A DNA stretch of 64,000 nt from an uncultured Alphaproteobacteria bacterium (GTDB lineage: Bacteria > Pseudomonadota > Alphaproteobacteria > Rhizobiales > Beijerinckiaceae). Under the pieces are notes generated by a model that was not told the origin of the DNA, made no database searches, and saw nothing but the letters and a program-made list of their open reading frames with translations. Positions 41,864 through 49,319 of this stretch are shown one piece after another. The position numbers were made by a program, and so were the translations under genes. Positions within the stretch are counted from its first letter, which is position 1; every line of letters starts with the position of its first letter. The stretch is from the NCBI GenBank assembly GCA_937988775.1, contig CALKHP010000060.1, positions 62,001 through 126,000 of the forward strand, in the 5' to 3' direction.

Positions 41864-42221
41864 TGCCGTTTTTTCGATGAATGGATGTCGTCCCCCCATT
41901 ACTCATGTGCCCGGTAACAAAAATCCTGAGATTTGAATCGCGAATCCGAGAAATCTCTGAGTGATGGCCATTCTGCACGGCCTCCAGCGGAAATGACTGC
42001 TGTTGGAAGCTTGCAAACTCCAGGTGGCGCTTGTCGCTCCAACGCTGTGCTACATTGATATTACAGCATTCTGGCATGGGCTGTAGGGCTAACAAAGCCT
42101 GTGAAGAAGCGCGGCGGGAGGCTTCCGATGCTGCCGGTTCCCGACAGGACGGGGCTATCTCGGTTGGGGAATTCAGCAGTGGGGGTAATTTGTTCGCGGG
42201 AGCGAGCCACGGCGTTCATTC
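41864..42221. other. Gap before the IS3 element
   Basis: I see no gene, tRNA or repeat here. It probably contains the point where the integrated element's right part was lost, but no attachment-site copy is visible. Confidence 0.4.
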
Positions 42222-42287
42222 TGGTCTGCCCCCTGAAAAGTGGTCCTCCCTGATGTATGGCTTTTGAGCCGCTGGAGGACTGAAGCG

Positions 42288-42566
42288 ATGGCCAGAAAGA
42301 GACATAGTGCGGAGGAGATCGTCACCAAGCTTCGGCAGGTTGACGTTCTGACATCGCAGGGAAAGTCGGTCGCAGAGGCGATCCGCTCGATCAGCGTGAC
42401 GGAAGTAACATATTATCGCTGGCGGTCTGAGTACGGCGGCCTGAAGGGCGATCAGGTCAAGCGGTTGAAGGAACTTGAGACGGAGAATGCGCGGCTTCGG
42501 CGCGCCGTCTCCGACCTGACGCTGGACAAGATGATCCTGGCGGAAGCTGCGCGGGGAAACTTCTAA
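42288..42566 (+). CDS. IS3-family transposase OrfA
   Basis: A 92-residue DNA-binding subunit: KRHSAEEIVTKLRQVDVLTS, then SVAEAIRSISVTEVTYYRWR (helix-turn-helix) and a leucine-zipper-like end (VKRLKELETENARLRRAVSD). ATG 42288 has a GGAGGACTGAAGCG site. OrfA normally joins OrfB by -1 frameshifting to make the full transposase; the OrfB frame begins immediately after OrfA. Confidence 0.9.
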   Translation: MARKRHSAEEIVTKLRQVDVLTSQGKSVAEAIRSISVTEVTYYRWRSEYGGLKGDQVKRLKELETENARLRRAVSDLTLDKMILAEAARGNF

Positions 42567-42589
42567 GCCCGGCGCGTCGCCGTGCCTGC

Positions 42590-43123
42590 GTGGATCATGT
42601 TGTTGCTGAGCTTGGCGTTCCCGAACGACGGGCGTGCCGTGTTCTGGGTCAACATCGTTCTACCCAGCGAAAGGTTCCAACGACACCGGATGATGAAGCG
42701 GCTTTGACTGCCGACATCATCGCGCTCGCCATCCAATATGGCCGCTACGGCTATCGCCGCGTCACAGCGATGCTGCACCGTGCGGGCTGGGTGGTGAATG
42801 TTAAACGGGTCGCGCGGATCTGGCGGCGTGAGGGGCTGAAAGTTCCGCAAAGGCAACCCAAACGCGGCCGTCTGTGGCTGAACGACGGTTCCTGCCTCCG
42901 GCTGCGGCCGGAGTATCCCAACCATGTCTGGTCTTGCGACTTCGTCGAGGACCGCACCCACAACGGCAGGAAGTTCCGCATGCTCAATGTGATCGACAAG
43001 TTCACAAGGGAATGTATCGCTATCAGGGTGAGCCGGCGGCTGAAGGCCGTCGATGTGATCGATGCTCTGTCCGACCTGTTCATCCTGCGCGGCATCCCTA
43101 TGGCTGGACCCTGTTCAACATGA
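42590..43123 (+). pseudogene. IS3-family transposase OrfB, 3'-truncated
   Basis: The N-terminal 177 residues of OrfB: DHVVAELGVPERRACRVLGQ, QYGRYGYRRVTAMLHRAGW, then the first Asp of the DDE triad in VWSCDFVEDRTHNGR and NVIDKFTRECIAI. The frame ends a few residues after FILRGIP where the family continues to HIRSDNGPEF, so the second Asp and the Glu are lost. The reading frame probably continues upstream to about 42568 (SPARRRACV). Confidence 0.88.
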
Positions 43124-43572
43124 TGGTGAACGAAGATTTGACCGCAGTCGCCGAGATCGCTCAGTGAGCTTAGATGATTACGTTCGCCAACTCGCCACCT
43201 CTGTCGATGGGAGCCTCCTTGCCGCCCTTATGAGATGTCGAAAAATTGGCCAAATATCAGCAGCTTGAGTGACCATCGGTGGCTTTTGCTACCTAATGCC
43301 GGAATTCTCCTTCTCCCGTCATCGGATTATAAGTGGAAAATTCCAGTTCAGAACGGTCCAGTTTTGGGGGATCAGAGCAGTTGCCGGTGGTCACGCAGCC
43401 TCAGCCAAGGCCGCGACCTATCCCGCCGCGACACCAGCCCGTTTCCGGGGGCGGTTTTCCGAATTCGGCCGTTACACCCTTGGCCGCAACGCCGACGGAA
43501 GAGTCCGCCGAGCAATACTGAAACAAACTGCGCAGTCATCACCGTAGTGAAGCGCCTCAGGCTGGCGCCGCA
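43124..43572. other. Scrambled junction region
   Basis: No complete gene. A GTG at 43333 opens 62 codons ending at 43521 that are rich in Pro, Gln and Ser (QLPVVTQPQPRPRPIPPRHQ), like a C-terminal tail of a larger secretion or envelope protein; there is no upstream domain. A short frame around 43165-43266 (DDYVRQLATSVDGSLLAALM) is also unassigned. These look like fragments joined by deletions. Confidence 0.35.
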
Positions 43573-43932
43573 TCACTGGCGATAGAATTCAAAGACGCGG
43601 CGCAGTTCCCGTGCGTGGAAATCCCGCGCCTCCGCACCTTCGGGCGCGCCGGTGAAAAGCCCCAGGGCCTCGGCGGTCATAAAGAAGCCGGGCGCAGGCA
43701 GGCCGCTGCGCAACCGGCCGACGCAAAGCGCCGCCAGAAGCGGCCGACCTGCTTCGGCATCCTCCGCCATCAGCATCTCGAGCAACCCGGTAACCCGATG
43801 GATCGTCTTTGGCGGCACGAGGTCGAGGCGTTCGGCGAGTTCCCTGTAGGTTGCGAGAGTCCCGGTCCGCGCCAGCGCGATCAGAATCTCACGCAACCGC
43901 CCTTGCAAGACGACAGCCTCCGGCTCAGGCAA
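43573..43932 (-). CDS. Small hypothetical protein coupled to the GST gene
   Basis: A 119-residue protein with a winged-helix-like start (ALARTGTLATYRELAERLDL, PPKTIHRVTGLLEMLMAEDA) and a conserved-looking middle (GRPLLAALCVGRLRSGLPAP, then GFFMTAEALGL). The same pair of a GST gene and this type of protein is familiar in alphaproteobacteria, but I know no function. TTG 43932 is proposed as start; it overlaps the GST stop by eight bases and has GAGGG upstream. The frame stays open to 44100 but that part is a shadow of the GST gene. Confidence 0.6.
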   Translation of the reverse strand: MPEPEAVVLQGRLREILIALARTGTLATYRELAERLDLVPPKTIHRVTGLLEMLMAEDAEAGRPLLAALCVGRLRSGLPAPGFFMTAEALGLFTGAPEGAEARDFHARELRRVFEFYRQ

Positions 43933-44536
43933 GACCCTCGACCGCAAGTGCCTTGACCACACCAGAGTCCTTCTGCATCTGCCCGTAATAGCGGGCAATC
44001 TCGGTGAGACCGGAGATATCAAGCTTGACCGCATGGGCCCAGCGCAGGACCACGAACAGATAGGCATCGGCGATGGAGCGCTGCTGGGCGATCCAGTCAC
44101 GGCCTTTCAACTGCTTGTCCACCACGTCGAACAGGTCGCGCAGGGTTTTCCGTGCATGGGCCTTAGTCTTGTCGATGGTCGCCTCGTCGCCCAGATAGGC
44201 GGTCGCGCCGAACAGCGGTTTGAAGGCAGGGTGGATGTCGGAATTGACGAGGCCAAGCCAGCGATGCACCTCTGCGTCACCGCGCGGCGTGCCATCCCCG
44301 CCCAGTTTCGCGTCAGGATAAGCCTCCGCCAGATAGCCCAGCACGCCGGCATTCTGGGTGATTACCGAACCGTCCACCTCGAGCGCCGGCACCGCGCCCA
44401 ATGGATTGACGCGCAGATAGGCTTCCTTTTTCAGATCGTCATGACTGAGCTTTTCGCTCTTATAGGGCGCACCGGTCCATTCCAGCACGATATGGGCGGC
44501 CAGGGGGCATGCACCCGCCATGTAATACAGCTTCAC
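43925..44536 (-). CDS. gst: Glutathione S-transferase
   Basis: A 203-residue cytosolic GST of the bacterial beta type. The N-terminal thioredoxin-like domain shows KLYYMAGACPLAAHIVLEW (Cys10 as the probable catalytic residue), VNPLGAVPALEVDG (cis-Pro) and the glutathione-binding acidic/Ser step replaced by ITQNAGVLGYL. The helical C-terminal domain follows with SIADAYLFVVLRW. It conjugates or reduces electrophiles with glutathione. The ATG at 44536 gives full family length. Confidence 0.92.
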   Translation of the reverse strand: MKLYYMAGACPLAAHIVLEWTGAPYKSEKLSHDDLKKEAYLRVNPLGAVPALEVDGSVITQNAGVLGYLAEAYPDAKLGGDGTPRGDAEVHRWLGLVNSDIHPAFKPLFGATAYLGDEATIDKTKAHARKTLRDLFDVVDKQLKGRDWIAQQRSIADAYLFVVLRWAHAVKLDISGLTEIARYYGQMQKDSGVVKALAVEGLA

Positions 44537-44611
44537 GATCGTCTCCTCGATAAACGTTGAAGAATGTCGTCAGGATACTCAGCCGGGCAAGACAAGCCTC
44601 CGGGTTGACGC

Positions 44612-45238
44612 TCAGGCCGCGCCTTTCCACGCGCAGGCCTGGACGAGCGCAGGGTCATCCGCGTGCTCGATCAGCATCTGCTCGACACGAGCCTGCCACA
44701 GCGTTGCAAAGCGCGCCTGCTCGTCCTTGTTGCCCTGTTCCGCCACGACCTGCGGGAATAATGCCTGCATCTCGCGTGCCGCCGGGACGGCAGACATATC
44801 GAAATCGAGGACCACGCCGCGCTCATTGTCACACCGGCGCAGCGCCATGAGTCCATCGATTGGCGCATCGAAATGCAGGAGATCGCGGCGTGTGAAACGG
44901 CGATGCGGACCGATACCGCCGAATCCGGTTTCGGGAGCCGCGCCGGTGAGGAGCGTGGCGATGGCGGCGATGACGCCGGTCGTGCCCTGATCACGGGGAT
45001 CGCGGAGGTACACTTTAATGGCCCCACGCGCCGGCACATCATCGCCGTAGAGATGCCGGAGGCCGCGCCGTACCATCAGATAGGCGCCGGCAACCGTCGG
45101 GCAGGAGTGGCCGGCAAGCTTCACGGCATCGGCATAGGCGTAGGTCATCATCCCGCTTTTTGAAGCGCCGAGAAAAACCGCCAGGGGATCATGCAGCGTG
45201 ATGATCGGAACGTCAGCAAAGAAGTCGGGAAAATCCAT
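44612..45238 (-). CDS. FmdE-like protein (formylmethanofuran dehydrogenase subunit E family)
   Basis: A 208-residue protein with the FmdE core: KLAGHSCPTVAGAYLMVRRG, GAIKVYLRDP, TGFGGIGPHRRFTR and later MSAVPAAREMQALFP. FmdE-family proteins carry a conserved GHxCPxxxxG site, probably metal binding; the name comes from methanogens, but bacterial copies lie outside methanofuran pathways and are mostly unassigned. It lies near, but not clearly in operon with, the GST gene. The ATG at 45238 is preceded by a GAGGATACG stretch. Confidence 0.78.
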   Translation of the reverse strand: MDFPDFFADVPIITLHDPLAVFLGASKSGMMTYAYADAVKLAGHSCPTVAGAYLMVRRGLRHLYGDDVPARGAIKVYLRDPRDQGTTGVIAAIATLLTGAAPETGFGGIGPHRRFTRRDLLHFDAPIDGLMALRRCDNERGVVLDFDMSAVPAAREMQALFPQVVAEQGNKDEQARFATLWQARVEQMLIEHADDPALVQACAWKGAA

Positions 45239-45704
45239 CGTATCCTCCGATACGTGATGCCGCAGCTCCTATCGGCCCGATCGGGGGCGGAGCGCGGCGT
45301 GATAATATGTATTTCTAATTCATGTTTATTCGGCCGGCAATCGAGCATTCTGGCGCATCCGTCTCCCAACGGTGAGATGACCCCCCGTATCACGCCGGCG
45401 GTGTCGCTCGATATCGCACCGGTAACCCTGCCGGCCCGTCATGGAAGGGACAGTTAGCAGCTATGCGCCCGGCGTCCAATTCCCATGCACTGGGCGCCTG
45501 CGCATCGTCGTGCAGAACAAAAAGGCGCGTCGATCCTGCGCTGCCGCGCGCATTTCGTTGCCGCGTCAGTGCCGAGAGCGCGATTTCTCAGGTATCGACC
45601 TCCGCGCAGATCTTTGGCGACGACCGTAATGGAGATAGGGGGCGCCAGCACCGGTACGTCCCGGCGCGGGTTCACTGTATGCGACGGGAGTCGGCCCGCA
45701 ACGA
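45239..45704. other. Intergenic region without assignable gene
   Basis: Several short open frames exist on both strands (for example minus strand 45454-45708) but none matches a family I know. The stretch probably contains the promoter of the FmdE-like gene (AT-rich at about 45300-45330) and remnants of the truncated transporter gene next to it. Confidence 0.35.
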
Positions 45705-46019
45705 TCACCTAATGGCTGTGCTGACTGGATCATCACCTTGCATGGCGACGTGGAGGTTGCGCAGCATCAGCGCTCGGATGGTGAGGGTCACCGCGCAAAC
45801 CAGCATCAAGCGTAGTTGCGCGCGGCTCGGCCAGGAGCGGCGCAAGGCGGCCAGCATGATCGCGGCGAGCACGCCGGCGATCGCCGCACGTGCTGCCGTG
45901 ACGAAATAGGCATCGAGCCCCTTCACGGCGAGCCGCGTCGCCGGCACCGTGCCGCTGAAGATCAGCATACCGATAATGGCGAGCAGTAGCCCGTAATTCG
46001 CGCGACTGAGCGCCTTCAC
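45705..46019 (-). pseudogene. EamA/DMT-family transporter, N-terminal fragment
   Basis: A 104-residue frame with the first membrane segments of a drug/metabolite exporter: NYGLLLAIIGMLIFSGTVPA, TRLAVKGLDAYFVTAARAAI and AGVLAAIMLAAL. Full members have about 300 residues and ten segments; here the frame turns into unrelated sequence after the third segment and stops, so the gene is truncated. Confidence 0.7.
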
Positions 46020-46110
46020 GCGCTTGGCTCGGACAGGAGCAGGGTCAGCCGGCTCGAAATAAATAGAATAAACATTGCCCCCAATTCTCTCGTTTTGACG
46101 TCTTCTCCCT

Positions 46111-46137
46111 CCGAAGAATCGGTACCCGATTCTTCGG
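46111..46137. promoter_or_regulatory. Perfect 12-bp palindrome upstream of the EamA fragment
   Basis: CCGAAGAATCGG (46111-46122) and CCGATTCTTCGG (46126-46137) are perfect inverted repeats around TAC. It lies 91 bases before the EamA fragment's start. It could be an operator for a lost regulator or a bidirectional hairpin; no T-tract follows. Confidence 0.5.
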
Positions 46138-46384
46138 AAAGTACTTCAGCAGCACCGCCATGCGCGCAGCTAACTCAATCGATGCGAGCGACCCTTGCGG
46201 CAGTCGCTACCCGACGAGCACAAAAAAGTCCGCCGAAGTGGGCTTAGTCAGATCGATTGGGTACGCGGCGTTATAGGTTGCCGGGGGAGGCTCGCCGCTA
46301 GGCGGAAGTCTGGACAAGTTGCCGAGATAGTCGACAGCGGCAGGCCGGCTATCGGAAGCCCCGCCGAACAGGGCCGGCCGCGCT

Positions 46385-46615
46385 TCATGCCGCGCCTGGC
46401 CCATCAGGATCAGGCTCCATCTCATCGACAAACCGCTGGGTCTTTTCTTTGTCGATGATCCGTTGATCCTTCTCCCGCATCAATTCGAGTCCGGTGCCGA
46501 GATTGCGAAGTGTTAACGCTGCGCGCCTCAACAGGATCTGTAAATCATCCCTCGGAGCATTCGCGATATTGTTTGCAGCGTCTTCAAGCTGGCGGACCAG
46601 GCGATCTCGGCTCAT
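46385..46615 (-). CDS. Small hypothetical protein
   Basis: A 76-residue charged helical protein (LVRQLEDAANNIANAPRDDL; ILLRRAALTLRNLGTGLELM; REKDQRIIDKEKTQRFVDEM), possibly forming a short coiled coil. No family recognised. ATG 46615 has a GGAGAG site. The surrounding DNA is decayed, so it may be a recent arrival or a surviving small gene. Confidence 0.5.
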   Translation of the reverse strand: MSRDRLVRQLEDAANNIANAPRDDLQILLRRAALTLRNLGTGLELMREKDQRIIDKEKTQRFVDEMEPDPDGPGAA

Positions 46616-46974
46616 GGCGCTCTCCATCTCCATTGGAGCTTAGCTAAAAGGGTCCGGAGAGCAAATGTTCCCGAGCCAAACCCATCCACCCGCAATCGTT
46701 GGGTGAATAGGCCGCACAGCCTGATCGACACCCAGCGCAGCGCAAAGCTCGTGCGACGGACGAAAAGCCCTCTGTCCGGAAGTCTCTTCCGACAGCGAAC
46801 TTGCGCAGCGACGACCACCCCCGTGAGCGACGGCAAAGCCCCGCTACAAGCCTTCCTTGACGCGCCGCCCATTGCGACGAAGAGACGGCTGCCGACGACG
46901 CGTCGCCGGGCGCAAGCCGTCGTCGGGCATGTGAACTATGGATGTACGGCAAAAAACCAGCGGGGCGGGCGCGT

Positions 46975-47130
46975 TTTCAGGCCCTTCCAAATCTTTCAAA
47001 TCGATATGATGGTCAGGCCGATATTCGGTGGGCTGTTCGTGTCGTACGGGACGTGGCGCGGCGTGTTTTTCGTCAACGTGCCGATCGGCGTGGCGATCTT
47101 CGTGCTGCTCGTTGCCGCGCGGCCGATGGT
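46975..47130 (+). pseudogene. MFS (DHA2-type) transporter fragment
   Basis: A single plus-strand frame reads MVRPIFGGLFVSYGTWRGVF then FVNVPIGVAIFVLLVAARPM, matching the middle of DHA2 multidrug transporters (GPxLGGxxxxxxxWRxxFxINxPIG). Flanking frames carry no further transporter sequence. The region 46640-47420 otherwise shows no gene and is probably decayed. Confidence 0.65.
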
Positions 47131-47427
47131 CGCCCACATCCCGGAGTACCACGGCGCCTGGCAGCCCGATCACTGCTCTGCCCTGCCCGTGCACGGGCGC
47201 TGCGCGATGCGGGGGTCTTTCCGGCAAACAAAGATGCGCGAGGAATGTATTTTTTGCCATGATCCGGGCTAGAACGGTTGCAGCGCCAGTGTTGGGTCAC
47301 GCAGCCGGACGCAACAGGCCGTGTCGGCGGTATTCCGGCCCTTGTCGGCGATCTGGATCGGGATGGGCTCCGAAGTTGTTGCGCCGCGTTGGGCAAGCTT
47401 GATGATCTGGCGTGAAGGAGAATGATC

Positions 47428-47898
47428 GTGACAGCAAGATTAAATTACCGGAAGGCCGCGCCGCAAGGCATCGCGGCGCTTCGTGGCCTGCAGGATTATG
47501 TCGAAAACAGCGGGCTTGAGCACACGCTCCTGGAACTGGTGAAGACGCGCGCCTCGCAGCTCAACGGCTGCGCTTATTGCCTCGACATGCACACCAAGGA
47601 TGCGCGCGCCGCCGGCGAGAGCGAGCAGCGGCTCTACGCGCTCCCCGCCTGGCGTGAAACGCCGTTCTTCAACGCGCGCGAGCGGGCCGCGCTGGCCTGG
47701 GCCGAGGCGGTCACCCGCATCGACCCGGAGCGCATCGACGACCAACTCTACGCGACGCTTGGCGCCCATTTCAACGAGAAGGAAATCGTCGACCTGACGC
47801 TTGCGATCGTCGCGATCAACGGCTGGAACCGCCTTGCCATCCCGTTCCGCACGCCGCCCGGCAGCTATCAGCCGGCGCAGGCAGCCGCGAACGCTTGA
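47428..47898 (+). CDS. AhpD-like carboxymuconolactone decarboxylase family protein
   Basis: A 156-residue helical protein with the AhpD-type redox motif CAYCLDMH (two cysteines and a following His), preceded by LLELVKTRASQLNG and followed by ERAALAWAEAVTRI. Such proteins use a CxxC pair in peroxide or alkylhydroperoxide detoxification. GTG 47428 is chosen because AAGGAG lies seven bases before it; the ATG at 47422 would be too close to that site. Confidence 0.88.
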   Translation: MTARLNYRKAAPQGIAALRGLQDYVENSGLEHTLLELVKTRASQLNGCAYCLDMHTKDARAAGESEQRLYALPAWRETPFFNARERAALAWAEAVTRIDPERIDDQLYATLGAHFNEKEIVDLTLAIVAINGWNRLAIPFRTPPGSYQPAQAAANA

Positions 47899-47947
47899 GA
47901 GTTCCCGAGACCCGGGTTTGCGGAGAGCGCCAAACGTCCGTCGCCGC

Positions 47948-48799
47948 TCACTGTGGCGTGGAGAAGAGCTTCTGCGCTTCAGGGTGACGGATATCGGCCG
48001 CGAGTCCGGCAAAACTTCCCGTCGCGTGAAGTTCGCGTGCCAGCGTCCGGATCGTCGACATTGCAACCAGCGTTCCCGCTGAGGCAATCGTAATGCGGGC
48101 GACCCCCATGCGCTCGAACGCCGCCGCATCGGGCATGCCGGCGCGGCCGGTGATATTCACCGGTGCATCGATCGCCCGCACCAGGCTGGCGATGAGTTCC
48201 GGGTCGCGCACCCCGAACGGATAGACGCAATCGGCGCCGGCTGCGAGATAGGCCTTGCAGCGCCCGACGGTTGCCTCGAACCGTGCCGCTTCCTCGTCGG
48301 TGCTGCGCAGGTAGGTATCGCAGCGGGCGTTGATCACCAGCGCGACACCTTCCTTGCGAGCGGCCTCACGCGCGGCACGCAGGCGGGCGCAGGCATCGTC
48401 GACGTTGCGAAGCACGCCACGGACACCGTCCTCGAGATTAATGCCGACCACACCCGCCGCGATGATTTCGGTAACGTGACGGGCGACCTCCGCCACGCTC
48501 TCGCCGTAGCCGGCCTCGATATCGGCGCTGACGGGAACTCGTGCCGCCCGCACGATGCGGGCGGTGGCCGCCACGATCTCGGGCCATGGCGCGATCTCGC
48601 CGTCGGGATAGCCCAGGGCCCAGGCCACGCCGCCGCTGGTCGTGGCGAGCGCATCGAACCCGGCGTCGGCGAAGAGCCGGGCGCTCATCGGATCCCAGGC
48701 ATTCGGCATGAGCAGGATCGGCGGCGCCCGATGGCGCATGAGAAAATCGCGCGCGGTTTCGGCCTGTTGCGTCCGGTCCACCACAGCCTGCTTGTCCAC
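47948..48799 (-). CDS. Isocitrate lyase/PEP mutase family enzyme
   Basis: A 283-residue member of the PEP-mutase/isocitrate-lyase superfamily (TIM barrel). Motifs are NAWDPMSARLFADAGFDALA, VSADIEAGYGESVAEVARHV, VGINLEDGVRGVLRNVDDAC, VINARCDTYLR and DCVYPFGVRDPE. The Asp/Glu pairs of DIEAGYG and NLEDG bind magnesium. Likely reactions are cleavage or decarboxylation of 2-oxo or 2-methylisocitrate-like acids; family members are often annotated as oxaloacetate decarboxylase or carboxyvinyl-carboxyphosphonate mutase. GTG 48799 has a GGAGGAGAC site. Confidence 0.88.
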   Translation of the reverse strand: MDKQAVVDRTQQAETARDFLMRHRAPPILLMPNAWDPMSARLFADAGFDALATTSGGVAWALGYPDGEIAPWPEIVAATARIVRAARVPVSADIEAGYGESVAEVARHVTEIIAAGVVGINLEDGVRGVLRNVDDACARLRAAREAARKEGVALVINARCDTYLRSTDEEAARFEATVGRCKAYLAAGADCVYPFGVRDPELIASLVRAIDAPVNITGRAGMPDAAAFERMGVARITIASAGTLVAMSTIRTLARELHATGSFAGLAADIRHPEAQKLFSTPQ

Positions 48800-49007
48800 G
48801 TGCCGTCTCCTCCAGACCAACCCTGCTCCCGCCACTCCTGAGAAACAAGCCGCCGCACTGTCGCGGCCTGCGGCAAGCCGGCATCGGCCCTTTTCCCGGG
48901 CGCCGCGAGTTTGCTGTTCTGACATATCAAGATCCGTAAATAAGGATATCTTTATATCTTTGTTGACGGCTGCATGGATTGCGCCATAATGCGGTGGTCG
49001 TGGTTCC

Positions 49008-49203
49008 CTGGCGGTTCTCTTCGGATCGTCCGGGCTAAGAGGGAATTCGGCGTATCGCCGCCCGGAAGGGAAGCGATGCAACCGGAGCTGCCCCCGCAAC
49101 TGTCAGCGGTGAGCCGCTGTCCAATGTGGTCACTGGGGTCGTCAAGGCTCCGGGAAGGCCGGACAGTAGCATCGAGCCGCGAGCCAAGAGACCTGCCGCG
49201 ACG
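49008..49203 (+). promoter_or_regulatory. Cobalamin riboswitch upstream of metE
   Basis: The core elements of the AdoCbl riboswitch appear in order: GGAAGGGAAG, then GCAACCGGAGCTGCCCCCGC with AACTGT after it (the conserved stretch 'CTGCCCCCGCAACTG'), the inner helices with GTCACTGG and GGGAAGGCCGGACA, and the B12 box AGCCAAGAGACCTGCC near 49183-49198. The 117 bases between this and the metE start could hold the expression platform. High B12 would switch off the B12-independent enzyme so that a B12-dependent one (MetH) is used. Confidence 0.92.
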
Positions 49204-49319
49204 ACGTGAACGTCCTCGGGCGGGGTGTCCCGGTGGTGCGGTTGCGATGTTCCCGGTGGCCTGCCGGGGCTCCCAGGCGCGTCCGCCATGGCCTTTGCCT
49301 CCAACATTGGGGTTAAGCC

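Larger units (their letters stand above)
42222..43123 (+). mobile_element. Truncated IS3-family insertion sequence
   Basis: The left end is probably TGGTCTGCCCCCTGAAAAGT at 42222. OrfA and a 5' portion of OrfB follow. No matching right end (ACTTTTCAGGGGGCAGACCA) is seen downstream, and OrfB stops before its second and third catalytic acids. The copy is therefore 3'-truncated and immobile on its own. Confidence 0.75.

Noticed and set aside
43333..43521. Conjugation or secretion protein gene
   Set aside because: Only a Pro/Gln-rich tail is present; no domain supports any assignment.
45454..45708. Minus-strand open frame as a gene
   Set aside because: No ribosome site or family similarity; composition suggests a chance frame in decayed DNA.
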